From assembly GCA_963402885.1 (NCBI GenBank), contig OY727094.1, positions 33,978,501 to 34,042,500 on the forward strand: a stretch of 64,000 bases of DNA. Direction: 5' to 3'. Below, piece after piece: positions 12,311 to 24,900 of the stretch. The position numbers and the translations under genes are program-made. Source of the stretch: Antedon bifida. Taxonomy: Eukaryota; Echinodermata; Crinoidea; Comatulida; Antedonidae. The notes under the pieces are model-generated. The model ran no database searches. It was not told where the DNA came from and saw nothing but the letters and a program-made list of their open reading frames with translations. The number at the start of each line of letters is the position of its first letter. Within the stretch, counting starts at the first letter, position 1.

Positions 12311-13907
12311 TTTTTTTTAAATAAAAAAAAAAATAAATAAAAAATAAATAAATAAATAAAATAATGAATATTGTTTTTCTTTATTTTAAAAGAGAGATAT
12401 TTTGAGGGTTGTAAATGTCAGGCCTAAAACAAGTGGACCTTTTTTAAAATCAGAAACAAAGTGGCATGGCATTATTTTCCATTAAATAGACTACCATAAA
12501 ACCTCGAAAAGAAGCCCATGTGCTCCTTCATTTTTTAGTACTCTTGGGTGGGCTTCTTTCCACATGAAATTCTTTTCGAGATTACTTTTGCAAACTAAAA
12601 GAGGGGAGCTGATAGGTTCCCGGTCGGAAAATGTTTTATTTACATGATTTGAACAATCTTCTAATGTAAAGATTAACAACATCAAAATTTAACAGTGTGG
12701 CGTGTTGACCATCTTCCTCATAATACACCTGCACAAACTCATTTGCATAACAACGCACGGCATACCAAACTGTTTAAAATAAAGCTGCAAGGTCTCCGGA
12801 AATGACATCTATTATTTTTTCAAACATGTATAGGAATCTTCAGTACCCCACCATTCTTGGGGCTGAGCAAAGATAATTTTGAAAAATCGAGCTGCATAGG
12901 TTCCCGCCCGAAAAAAATGGCACTTTACATGATTTTAAATTATATGAAACAAACTATATAAGACTCACCAGGGACGACAATAGAGCTTGTCATCGGAAAG
13001 TGCACCTATAATTCATTAACATATGAAATTAAATATTAAGTCTCCAGTACTAGCCCACCATGGTTGGGGCAAAGCTAATAATGAAAATAGAGTCAAGATT
13101 TGCACTTATACTTATAACTATACATAATCACCTATGATAATTATGATAATGTTAAAATTTCAACAATCCAGATGTGACTTCAACATTTTAGGTAGGGTTT
13201 TCTACTTTAAAACTCGACTTCGTATATGCCTAAGGCCTAGCCCGGCGGCGGAATTAGTCTAAGCTTCGAAATTGGTCTAAAAATCGGCATCTTTGCAAAT
13301 GTTCTATATTTGATCTTATTTTACTCTCCATTATCCCCATACAAAAACCATCAAAGACAAACTATCTGTTTAAAACATGTTTATTCTGGGGACGGTGCGG
13401 CCATACACAGCAACTACTATCAAAGTTTATTCATAACATTTTACAATAGAATATCTTGTATGAATCGGACATTTTCGCTACCAATGTAGCAACATTGATT
13501 AACAAAATCAAAATTTAACAGTGTGGCGTGTTGACCGCGAATGACTAAACAATACCATCTTTCCCACTACACCTGCATAACCATTGCATAACAACGCACG
13601 GCATACCAAACCGTTTCGTACACCTGCGATGAAAATATAAATTCAATTTCTTTTAAAATTGAGGGCGGCAAACATAACATTTACGAGATCAAATACGGGT
13701 TGAAAAAAAAAATTAAATAAAAAAAAAAGATGTTAAATGTGCTCTCCCTGCCTCAGCACTAAGGCCCTGCCACAGCCTTTTGGGGTCGTTTCCAGCACAT
13801 CACCAGATGCATTGATGTTGTCGCCTCATGATGTGTGGTGGAAAGGGGGACGTATAATTCTGTGAACCCCAAACACAGTGGCCGCATGCCTTTAACTCTA
13901 TTCCACC

Positions 13908-13979
13908 GACCAGCGTGGGAATCGAACCCACGACATACGTGTTGTCAACACGACGCTCAGGCGACTGAGCTAACTGATC
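13908..13979 (-). tRNA. tRNA-Val(GAC)-like SINE head, copy 2
   Basis: Same cloverleaf and flanks as the copy at 12059. It lies 1849 bp further on, as part of the tandem cassette. Confidence 0.6.
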
Positions 13980-15754
13980 ATTTTGGTTTTAACAAAGTTA
14001 ATATGATAGTTATGACGTACTGATGAATTACGTAATACACGTATAAATAGACTATTATCAGCTGTTCAGTCATGTACTACTTTGTGGCCTAACGGGTAAT
14101 GCTCAGGTTTGGGTGCTCTCAGCTCTAGTAGATTGAGTTCGAACCTCTACGGATATTTTTTTTTTTTAAATAAAAAAAAAATAAATAAAAAATAAATAAA
14201 TAAATAAAATAATGAATATTGTTTTTCTTTATTTTAAAAGAGATATATTTTGAGGGTTGTAAATGTCAGGCCTAAAACAAGTGGACCTTTTTTAAAATCA
14301 GAAACAAAGTTGCATGGCATTATTTTCCATTAAATAGACTACCATAAAACCTCGAAAAGAAGCCCATGTGCTCCTTCATTTTTTAGTACTCTTGGGTGGG
14401 CTTCTTTTCCACATGAAGTTCTTTTCGAGATTACTTTTGCAAACTAAAAGAGGGGAGCTGATAGGTTCCCGGCCGGAAAATGTTTTATTTACATGATTTG
14501 AACAATCTTCTAATGTAAAGATTAACAACATCAATTTTAACAGTGTGGCGTGTTGACCATCTTCCTCATAATACACCTGCACAAACTCATTTGCATAACA
14601 ACGCACGGCATACCAAACTGTTTAAAATAAAGCTGCAAGGTCTCCGGAAATGACATCTATTATTTTTTCAAACATGTATAGGAATCTTCAGTACCCCACC
14701 ATTCTTGGGGCTGAGCAAAGATAATTTTGAAAAATCGAGCTGCATAGGTTCCCACCCGAAAAAATGGCACTTTACATGATTTTAAATTATATAAAACAAA
14801 CTATATAAGACTCACCAGGGACGACAATAGAGCTTGTCATCGGAAAGTGCACCTATAATTCATTAACATATGAAATTAAATATTAAGTCTCCAGTACTAG
14901 CCCACCATGGTTGGGGCAAAGCTAATAATGAAAATAGAGTCAAGATTTGCACTTATACTTATAACTATACATAATCACCTATGATAATTATGATAATGTT
15001 AAAATTTCAACAATCCAGATGTGACTTCAACATTTTAGGTGGGGTTTTCTACTTTAAAACTCGACTTCGTATATGCCTAAGGCCTAGCCCGGCGGCGGAA
15101 TTAGTCTAAGCTTCGAAATTGGTCTAAAAATCGGCATCTTTGCAAATGTTCTATATTTGATCTTATTTTACTCTCCATTATCCCCATACAAAAACCATCA
15201 AAGACAAACTATCTGTTTAAAACATGTTTATTCTGGGGACGGTGCGGCCATACACAGCAACTACTATCAAAGTTTATTCATAACATTTTACAATAGAATA
15301 TCTTGTATGAATCGGACATTTTCGCTACCAATGTAGCAACATTGATTAACAAAATCAAAATTTAACAGTGTGGCGTGTTGACCGCGAATGACTAAACAAT
15401 ACCATCTTTCCCACTACACCTGCATAACCATTGCATAACAACGCACGGCATACCAAACCGTTTCGTACACCTGCGATGAAAATATAAATTCAATTTCTTT
15501 TAAAATTGAGGGCGGCAAACATAACATTTACGAGATCAAATACGGGTTGAAAAAAAAAATTAAATAAAAAAAAAAGATGTTAAATGTGCTCTCCCTGCCT
15601 CAGCACTAAGGCCCTGCCACAGCCTTTTGGGGTCGTTTCCAGCACATCACCAGATGCATTGATGTTGTCGCCTCATGATGTGTGGTGGAAAGGGGGACGT
15701 ATAATTCTGTGAACCCCAAACACAGTGGCCGCATGCCTTTAACTCTATTCCACC

Positions 15755-15826
15755 GACCAGCGTGGGAATCGAACCCACGACATACGTGTTGTCAACACGA
15801 CGCTCAGGCGACTGAGCTAACTGATC
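15755..15826 (-). tRNA. tRNA-Val(GAC)-like SINE head, copy 3
   Basis: Same cloverleaf as the copies at 12059 and 13908, in the third, truncated cassette. Confidence 0.6.
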
Positions 15827-16049
15827 ATTTTGGTTTTAACAAGGTTAATAGGATATTAATGACGTAATGATGAATTACATAATACACGTATAAATAGACT
15901 ATTATCAGCTGTTCAGTCATGTACTACTTTGTGGCGTAATGGGTAATGTTCAGGTTTCGGTGTTCTCAGCTCTAGTAGATTGGGTTCGAACCTCTACGGA
16001 TATTTTTTTTTTTTTTTTTTTGGAATTGAAAATAAATATTGTTTCTATT

Positions 16050-16300
16050 TTATATCACTGTGCTCCACTGGCGCCAAATTGGGTCCACTTCAGCACAGTA
16101 TGTACGAAAAGATATTAAAATTCAGCAACTTATTTCTATTTTTATATCACTGTGCTCCACTGGTGCCAAATTGGGTCCACTTGAGCACAGTTTATTAACA
16201 TACGAATGAGATATAACATTTTAGTGATTTTATTTCTATTTTATATCCCTGTGCTCCGCTCGTGCCAAATTGGGTCCATTTTAGCACAGTGTATTAACAT
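16050..16300. repeat. hairpin repeats, right arm of the block
   Basis: Three units in reverse orientation to 10320-10740, each with CACTGTGCTCC, GGTGCCAAATTGGGTCC and GAGCACAGT phrases. The ORFs overlapping them are repeat translations. Confidence 0.75.
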
Positions 16301-16443
16301 TAACGAAAATATACTCCGAGAGTACAAACCTCCGCCTACTGTAAAATTCCCCTACATAAAATGTCTCCGGAAAATATACATATATTTTTTTATATTTTTT
16401 TTATTAGTTCTAAGTGTAAAAAGGCTAACTGCACACTACAAAG

Positions 16444-16881
16444 TTGTGGATGAGAGTTTGGTGTAATGGTTATGTATCCAGCCTCTCACAGTTGAGATCG
16501 CTGGTTCAAGTCCCGCTGAGGGGTTTTTTTTTTATTATTATTTTTTTATTTCTTTTTTTTTTGTGGACCTTGAGCTTTGACCATGACCCTTCAAAATTTA
16601 ACCAACATTATATGATGAGTCATTGATCATTGTGGTTAAGTTTGGTGAGAATCGGATAAAAACTGTGGTCTCTAGGCAGTGAAATAGTATTTTGTTAGTT
16701 GTGACCTTGACCTATGACCTTTTCCCCTCAAATTCGAACTTGTCCGAGCTTTTGGGGTATAGATCATTGTGGCCAAATTTGGTGAGAATCGGATAAAAAC
16801 TGTGGCCTCCAGGCTGTTCACAGACAGACACACACACAAACATACAGGGGTGAAAATATAACCTCCTTGGCGGAGGTAATA
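16444..16881 (+). mobile_element. tRNA-headed SINE inserted in the right inverted arm
   Basis: The head has TTTGGTGTAATGGTTATG (A box) and GCTGGTTCAAGTCCC (B box), then a T run. The body contains TTGTGACCTTGACCTATGAC, GGTGAGAATCGGATAAAAAC and a CAGACAGACACACAC run, and ends CTCCTTGGCGGAGGTAATAA. That body and end are characteristic of a repeat seen widely in marine invertebrates (from memory). It splits the hairpin array, so it inserted later. Confidence 0.7.
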
Positions 16882-17059
16882 ATTAGTGACTTATTTCTAT
16901 TCTATATCACTGTGCTTCACCGGTGCCAAATTTGATCCACTGGTCCAGTTACCGTAGTACTATTTCTATTTCTGAAGTAAATAAAGGCATAAATGGCGCT
17001 CCGTAGAGAAGTAGAGAATGCTTCATCGTCAAAATGACGCTCTGAATATCAAATTGTCA

Positions 17060-18202
17060 AGGAAGTCTCCAGCTATAATCGAAGAATAATTAATTAGGCC
17101 TAATTAATTTTAATAAAGTAAAGAAATATTAATTGTGTCTACTGAACAGACACGTGTGTTTTATCTGCCTGTAATTTTTCACTAAACAGTTTATACTATA
17201 TCAATATTTTTAACGTGAAGGATAAAATTAAAAATCCGATAGCGCAGCGCCAGCATCGCTCAGTTGACACTAAGTACCAACAACTATACTCAATTTACAT
17301 CAACAATTCTGAACCTTATAATGTTTGCTTTAGACTGTTATTTACACGGAATACACATTTAAACCGGAATATTTCTTCTTTTTTTTCACTCTTCTCTTAT
17401 TATTAACATTTTACTTTCATTCAACTTTTACCGAATTTAATAGATCTACAATTATGAAAAAATAGAACAGTGATTACAACATAGACTATACATGAATAAA
17501 ACATTAAAAATGAATGAAAAAATAAGAAATTTCAAAGATTATAAAATGTTAGTAAAGTGTAAAAAATAATTTGAATGGAATGATTATAATTAAAAATATT
17601 TAATAGGAACATGTTAAACATTAACATAATATGTAAATAGCATACTACAACAGAAGTCAAAGTACAACAATATAATATGTAATGTATTAATTATGTATGA
17701 AATGAAAATATTAAAGGTGGATTGGATCCCCACAAAGAAAAATAAATAAATTGTGTTTGTCTGTGGATGGCATGGGACCAGACTAGCATTGACAATACCC
17801 AGTAACATCATACACAAAGTTTGAGTGCAATGATAATGTGGCCATCTTCGAACCAATTAAACTCTATAGAATTGGCATGACTTATCACATGACACTAAGG
17901 TCAATAAAAACGCTTACACACTATTTTATTAGTGAGAATAGAAATCATAGGCGGCAAAGTATGACAGAACAAAGCTTTTTATTATGAGTGACTTTCGGAT
18001 AAAAGGTATTATAGAACATGATTGTGTGCTGGTCTTAGTCTGTTGTTAGTGCGCAGTGAACTGGGAGAATCAAAACGAGAGAGAAACACTTTAGATCAAA
18101 CGTTTGTGTAGTGAGGTTCACGCGTTGTTATAGTGTTACCCAACGGGGCAGGGTGACATCATAAAGCTCTATATATCTCTATGGTGAAAGTACAACCACG
18201 AA
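17060..18202. other. upstream region of the xylosyltransferase-like gene
   Basis: AT-rich to about 17960. GGATAAAAGGTATT (17998-18011) is TATA-like and TCTATATATCTCTA (18168-18181) is a second candidate only ~20 bases before the ATG. Neither can be confirmed as a promoter from sequence alone. Confidence 0.3.
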
Positions 18203-18999
18203 ATGGATTTAAAATGGACAGTGTATTACCATCTGCTAATATCAGTTAATTTTGTATTCATATTTACCGAGGAGTTAAGCACGAATACAAACAGTAGTTT
18301 AGAGTTCAGAAAACAGAATCTGTACGAAGCAATGTATGGCAGTCCAAACACGGTGCTTGAAAGTGAAAACCCAACTGGTAGATATGTTTGGAAGGAACAT
18401 AGTAGAGTGCATTTTACCTGTCCACAAGGATCATTTATATCGAATATTGGATATAGTTACGATCTTGGAAAAGATGTAAGGACTAACCAGTTTAAAAGGT
18501 GGTATTTGCATGACACTTTGAATGGAAGGTTTAGTCAAAATGGTACTATAAAGTTTGTAAGAGGACAAGTTACGAAATCAAATTCTTCCAAAAGCACCGA
18601 TGCTGCTGCCAGAAGCATCTTTCAGAAACTGATAAACGATAGGAAAGAAAGTTCAAATTCAAGAACAGGGTGTGATGCTGTTTTGTTCTGTCTTGGATAT
18701 CAAGCCTGTTTGTTTCAGTTATCGATGGAATTGTGCGCAGACAATCCGGAATCGTTAGATGTTAAGTATCTTAAACTTGAACTTAGCTGCGTACCTGACG
18801 ATGGCTTTTATGACGCCATACAGACACTCTCTCCGAACCAGCAAAACGCCCTTGATGGAAGCAAAGACCACTTAATGTATATTTCTTTTGATCATGAAAA
18901 GACGGATGATAAGTTCACGGTGATCAAAACCTTCGTTTTACCAGAGAAAGATGCGTTTTGGATGAGTTGTCCACCTCCAAGTGAAGCCCATGCGGAAGG
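18203..18999 (+). other. first coding exon: signal sequence and SUEL/rhamnose-lectin-like region
   Basis: The exon codes residues 1-265. After the hydrophobic start it carries FTCPQGSFISNIGYSYD (C73), then C157, C163, C169, C178 and C196 in LFCLGYQACLFQL and KYLKLELSC. The order 'CP-G-I', 'C-G---C', 'KYL-L---C' recalls SUEL-type galactose/rhamnose-binding lectin domains, but the AxYGR motif is replaced by GYSYDL and a Ser/Lys-rich insert of ~60 residues separates the halves. Lectin identity is therefore inference. The start codon is the first in frame before the hydrophobic segment. Confidence 0.5.
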
Positions 19000-21900
19000 G
19001 TAGGTATTATCTTTTATCTTTATATATCAGAAGCTTAGAGTTGGTTAATTAGCTTTCTTCACAACTAAAGTTTGTGCCAATTGTAGGCCTATCCACTGTC
19101 GTTGACAGAGTGATGAAAGAGTAAAGCACTGACATAAAGCACTGACATCAAAGTCTAACATCTAAGTCCACAGCACTGTGAGCAACAAGAATCGTTATGT
19201 GGCACTTATCAAAAATACATCATAAGTCATTACCATCAAGAATTTTCCTTATCACGGTACGCGCGCGCGTGGGAAGGAAGGGGTAACTATTAAGTATCAT
19301 ATTCTCTCATCCTTTTGTTCCCGACTAAACAGTGATGTATGATCAGACTCATTTTAAAGTGATTTTAAGTACTGCAGCCCTTGAATGGCAATGTTTTTAG
19401 TACAAACAAGGTCTCATGTGACTTAAGACCACCTCTATTATTGTAACAGTATTTACACCACACCATTGCATTGATTAAATTCACTTAAATAGTGTTTGTA
19501 CTTGAATAATTTTGTTTACCGTTTTGTACTCTTGTATATACGCTTGAGTAATTCAATTCAAAAACATTTTAAATTTTAAAATTCAACTATTTATAGTTCT
19601 ATAAAAATATGTTAATCTCAATATAATATTACTACGCATTTTCATTTTTACAATCAAAACTCTCAAGGTTTGAAAAGCCTACAGTGCATAAACAATTTAA
19701 AATTCAATTTAGAAAACCGTACCGGCCTAAAGACTAGACATGCAAGCAAATAGGCACTAGCCTGAACTAATTCCATCAAACATTAAGCGTAAGTGTAAGA
19801 TGTAAAGAACTCTTTAGGCCGGTGTCCGGGGTAAAGTGTCTATGTGTCAAGGGGTTTGGGAGAGGGGTATCGTTCGCGACTGTTCTGAGCCTGCATCGTG
19901 CCTATTTCTCCCGTTTGAACTTGCTTAGTGCGGGGAAGTAACTTCTGAGGTGGTGGGAGGTTCGCATGAACTCTCCGATTACTGATATGTAAATATATCC
20001 TTCTTTACAACCCAAATGCTATTGAATACCTTTATTCAATTATTCTATTATTATTATCACTCCAACATTTTTCGTAATTTGAGAGCACAGTCTTTTTCAA
20101 GCATTTTTTTTTATAGAAAAAGGCTATATTTTATAGCTATTAATATAATTGTAATGGTATTATAATAATTTTGAAATTTCAAAAGCTAAAATACTTCGAA
20201 TCGATTACATATATGTAAGCTTCACCAATTTCATAAAATCGGCATTAGCGATAAATCCCTGTGAAATCCTAGATATCATTATATCTATAGTTCGCACATG
20301 CGACTTATTATTGGTTGTGATAAACATATTGATTGAGTCGTATATACATTTTATTTCCTAGCGTTTGGCGATAATGATATTAATATGCAAATTCCTATTC
20401 CCTAGTGGTTTAATCTACAATACACTTTAATTATATCGCTACCAGAATTTATTGGATACCATAATTCAGAAAATAATTAGTTTTTGACGGAAATTTCCAG
20501 AATGTCTGGTCTGATTTGTTTTGCAACAAATCGTTCACAGAAAAATCACCAAAGAAAATAATAATTATTAAATCCGGTCTGTGTCTGTCTGTTTGTCTGT
20601 CTGACTGGCTAAATATAATTTTGAAATATTAAGTATGTTAAATGTTTATTTTAGATTTTAACTTTAATAGTTTTATTTATGACAGTAACAATATTGTATA
20701 CATACCAAGAGAAAATATTGATTTTATTTACAAATATTTTAAGATTAATTTATTCATTCATTTCATATTTCGGAATTTACATCCCTAGAGCATGGACCTA
20801 TAATTATAGAGTAACAATACACACATAGACTAAAACAAAATGTATAACCAGTTATCAGTAAAACAGTTCTTTCCAAGTTAAACAAAGTAATCAAAAAATT
20901 AATTTATAAACTTACAAAAATAATAAATTAAAAAACTGTTTATAATGTTATCTATTCTTTTGTATTGAAGTTTAATTACAATATCTTATTTTGAGTTTTT
21001 AATTGCATACTAAAATAATTATAGTAACAATTATGAGAAAACATTTGAAAATGGCCTTAGCTAGCCCCTTAGCTAGCCCCTTAGCTAGCCCCTTAGTTAG
21101 CCCCTCTAGCCTCTTAGCTAGCCCCTTAGTTAGCCCCTCTAGCCTCTTAGCTAGCCCCTTAGCTAGCCCTTTAGCTAGCCCCTTAGCTAGCCCCTTAGCT
21201 AGCCCCTTAGCTAGCCCCTTAGTTAGCCCCTTAGCTAGCCCCTCTAGCCTCTTAGCTAGCCCCTCTAGCCTCTTAGCTAGCCCCTTAGTTAGCCCCTCTA
21301 GCCCCTTAGTTAGCCCCTTAGCTAGCCCCTTAGCTAGCCCCTATATAACTATACTTTTATTTAACTGTGGCCTGAGTAGTTTTCATTTGTATATTATAAT
21401 AATACTCTAATGTGGTTCTTGTATTGACATGGCTATAACGACATATCCATCCTTCACATCAAAAACAAAACAAATATTGAATAAATGAGGTTGTAAGTGA
21501 TGTTGTAGATATGATGCCTCTGTACATGCTTAAAAAATAATTTATTATGTTCTTGTGAAATTGACATTCATATTGTCATTGTAATGTAATGACAAATTAA
21601 CTTGCAAGCTGTTGTCAATTACGGCGTAACACATTGAACTTTACAACATGACATCAGGGGACTGAAGCAAGGGTTGCCTCGGTAGTATTTTAAATCTCCC
21701 TGGTTGTAGTAATAAAATAATAATAGTGATATTATGAGGCCTATGCTTATAAAACATTTAATTTAAAATTCTTTCTTTTAACTAATAATAATAACAACTT
21801 CGAATTTCGAAAAGCCTGGAAAATCCATTTTCTTAGTTTTAACTTAAAGAGACAATTCAACTAGAAGATAATCAATGTAGAAACAAGGCAGGATGAAATG

Positions 21901-24900
21901 TCCATGATGAATAATGAACTTAAACAAAACATCGAAAGCGGACGAAATCTCCTCTCTTCTGATTCGGCCTCTGTAGGCCTAACATTTACCTTAAAAATAG
22001 TAATACTTTGAAGTCTACGTCAGGATAATATATGACATTTAATATGAAAATAGTTGCAAAGATCAGAGAGTTGACGAAAATTGATTTAACCCGAAATAGA
22101 TTTCAAACAACATGACCATTAGTTGTCTCGACTTGTCGTGTTGTTCGTCTGTATCCGGTTTATTGGGAAAAAGAGCTTTTTCTACCGAATTGAACCTTTT
22201 AACGCATTATTTATAATTGTGTAAATTAGGCTTATAATCGGTTAAATAAAACCACTCTTCCTGTATAAGCAATATTATTGATCACTGTTAGGAAAAACAT
22301 TAATTAATTTCGAATGATAATAGATTTAAGGATCAAGGGCAATTAGCGAGGGCTATGATTTAGACGTTTTATTAAAACTACAATCAGTAGAAAGCTATTA
22401 CACTTGTCAAAGTCACTATCATATTTCCATTCCATTTTGTTCAGTTTTACCGGATAAAGAAAGACGAATTTTACTGTAAAAAAGCAGGAGGGATTTTTCG
22501 ATTATATCAGCCAAGAGCGACGTATACTTCTTTATGATTGGTTCCCACTTTTGGACGCAGCGTGAGAACGTAGATGTACATCGCAAATGAGTTGACTAAT
22601 CACAAGTGACAATCGTGATTGGTTACCTTATTTGCGGCGCGCTTGCGCCCTTGCGTTGCGTCAAAATTGTGAAACAAGCTTAAAGTACGTGGGAAGCAAA
22701 TTCGACCCAAAGTTCTGTCTACACTATCAAAATAAGTTGAGAAAAAAGTTTGCCCAAATATGGTATAAGTGATATACCGAAATATGGTTGTAATATGACA
22801 TCATCATGTCCGTATATGGGCACATCGCATTTGTGTCACATAAAGTTTGATAGTGTAGACAGAGCTTTAGTGAAAATTCTGGAAAATTAAGATGCGCTTG
22901 ACTATACTCATCATGGTTTAAGTCCACTACACATGTTATTCAACATTGCAATGAGGACTTAAAACAGACAAAGTTTGTGAATTATGCTGGTTGAAGAATC
23001 AATATTTTTTTCATGAATATGATTATTCAAAATGCTGACGTTTAAGAAATGTTGAATTGCATTTGCTTAAAACTAATTCTAAAGACCAACGAAGCAGATA
23101 TTTATTATACGAAGATAACCTGGACTTGGTATAATATTATCTCTGGTTTCATCTCTGTTATCAGCAGTAATAGTTTTCCTGAAAATCATAACATCTTCTT
23201 CTACTTATTCAGAGATAATCATGAACAAAAATAAATAGTTAGGCAATTATAATTATGACACATTTTAGTCGCATATAAACGAGTAAAAAGGGATGAATAA
23301 ATGTATATTTATGATCTAATATAATAGAATATATTAGAATCGGTATCGTGTTCACTTATCACGTTAATTAGCAGAGTTAAGCATCTTCCTTGGACAAGTG
23401 AGACATTGGAAATGGTTTTATTTTCTATTGTGTCCCGAAATGCGCGTTATTCTTTTAACGTACGTTTACTATCTTGTATTTCAGCCGTTAACGATGTACA
23501 CGTATAATGATAATTGTTGGATATGGAATAAATCAGTTAATGACTTGATATTTCACTGCAAAATGCGTTATCATTTCGTTGTCAACAAATCCTGAAAGTA
23601 TAATGTGTTTATTGATCTGTAAATTACTAGAACACAACCTCATTTACTCCTGTATTGTTTCTGGTTACAGTAAACGACAAATGCAATCTCCAATCAATCG
23701 ATACTAACCAATTAAGACAAGTGATATGTTGTTTTAACTGCAGTTACGACCTTTACGCGCTGTTGCATGACCATTGTATATTGTACCGCGCTGTACGATC
23801 TCTTTGGACGCCGCGTATCATTTTGTGTTACGTTGTTTTTAAATATTATAATTTATGTCATGCTTCGATGATTTGCATACGACGGTTGCTATATCTACTT
23901 TTCTCATTTTGATTTGTACAGATATGGTGGATGGTGTAAAGGTCCAGCTCCAACTCACACAGAGATATCAACAGAATTGTGGCATACACTCGGAAGGTAC
24001 GATCTTAAAATAAACTAGAATAATGAAATGATTTCTATTACGTCACCGAACCAAATCCTACAAAGATAATAACGTAACATTTGCCCATTAATTACATTAA
24101 GGCATGCTCCTCTCATTAGCAACCCACATGAGTATTATACAAACTATGTTCTATGGTCCTACAGATAGTGTTTGATTCTGCGGCTGTCATCAGATAGTAT
24201 CTAACTGACCATCGAGAGTCAACTAGAAACATGTATGGTGTGTGATCGTAGTAATAGGCCTACAGTAGTAATAACATAACTTTATATCATTTTTCATGTT
24301 CAGATCTGTAGAGGAATCATGCCGTGATGAGTTACTTCAGGTGTACTGTGCATATCATTTTAATAAAACAGGTGGATGTGTGCCGCCTATGTATGTTGAG
24401 AAACCAAAGGTAACATTTTCCCTCTGTTGATACAAAAAATACACTAGAAAAACACAGTTCTATGAGCTTGAATTTATATTAGGTCTTCGATGACGACATA
24501 TATACGCGCGCGTACATATTATCAATGTGTACGCGCGCTTGAGTGGAATTACATAACCTGCGACAACATCGAAGAGTTTATTAAACAAAATTAGAAATTA
24601 TAACTTACAATTTTATTTATAGAGAGGTACAGTACTTCATCCCGGAAAGATGCGATTTAACTTCAACGCTCTACCAACCAATGGGCATCGACCAGACTTA
24701 AACAGCATACTTGAAGGTAGTGTATAAATAAGAAACAAGGATGGGAGCCTCATCCCACGCTACCCCTCCTTATAAATGAGTAACTTTATATTTTCGATCG
24801 CGGTTATCCTATCTGTATTTGTTTCTTAATGTGTTATATGTTATTAGTGGGAGTTGTCGGGTTCAATCGTTTCTTTCGTGATTCTTTAAAATGTATTGAA

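Larger units (their letters stand above)
11175..16010. repeat. 1.85-kb cassette, ~2.6 tandem copies
   Basis: Copies start at 11175, 12991 and 14838, each at a CATCGGAAAGTGCACC or CACCGGAGAGTGCACC phrase. The second and third starts are 1847 bp apart. Internal landmarks repeat at 1847-1849 bp: the minus-strand tRNA-like head at 12059, 13908 and 15755, and the plus-strand head at about 12226, 14075 and 15922. Copies two and three look almost identical by eye, the first is more divergent, and the third is truncated at the right inverted arm. Only short unconserved ORFs occur, so I do not annotate proteins. Confidence 0.9.
10228..17049. mobile_element. ~6.8-kb block bounded by long inverted repeats
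   Basis: The outer left end begins ATATTCAGAGCGTC and the outer right end (17030-17049) is its reverse complement. The match continues inward through TACTTCTCTACGGAGCGCC, then TAGTACTACGGTAACTG, and then a run of ~105-bp hairpin repeats on both sides. The right arm is interrupted by a SINE. The interior is mostly a tandemly repeated 1.85-kb cassette. I see no transposase and no clear target-site duplication, so class is unknown; a non-autonomous DNA element later enlarged by internal amplification is my reading. Confidence 0.6.
19001..23921 (+). other. intron 1 of the xylosyltransferase-like gene (4.9 kb)
   Basis: No extra exon is needed: the flanking exons join in phase 2. It contains a 12-bp minisatellite, a CG-rich palindromic MITE fragment (22538-22690) and one TA-flanked MITE copy (22709-22868). 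Other ORFs here show no coding signature. Confidence 0.6.

Noticed and set aside
12059..15826. Three functional tRNA-Val(GAC) genes
   Set aside because: The D loop lacks the conserved GG, one anticodon-stem pair is mismatched, no terminator follows, and SINE body and tail are attached.
11986..15867. 62-residue ORF conserved in all three cassettes
   Set aside because: It runs antisense through the tRNA-like SINE; conservation follows from the recent tandem duplication, not from coding.
21003..21410. 135-residue ORF of repeated ASPL units
   Set aside because: It is the translation of a 12-bp minisatellite in intron 1.
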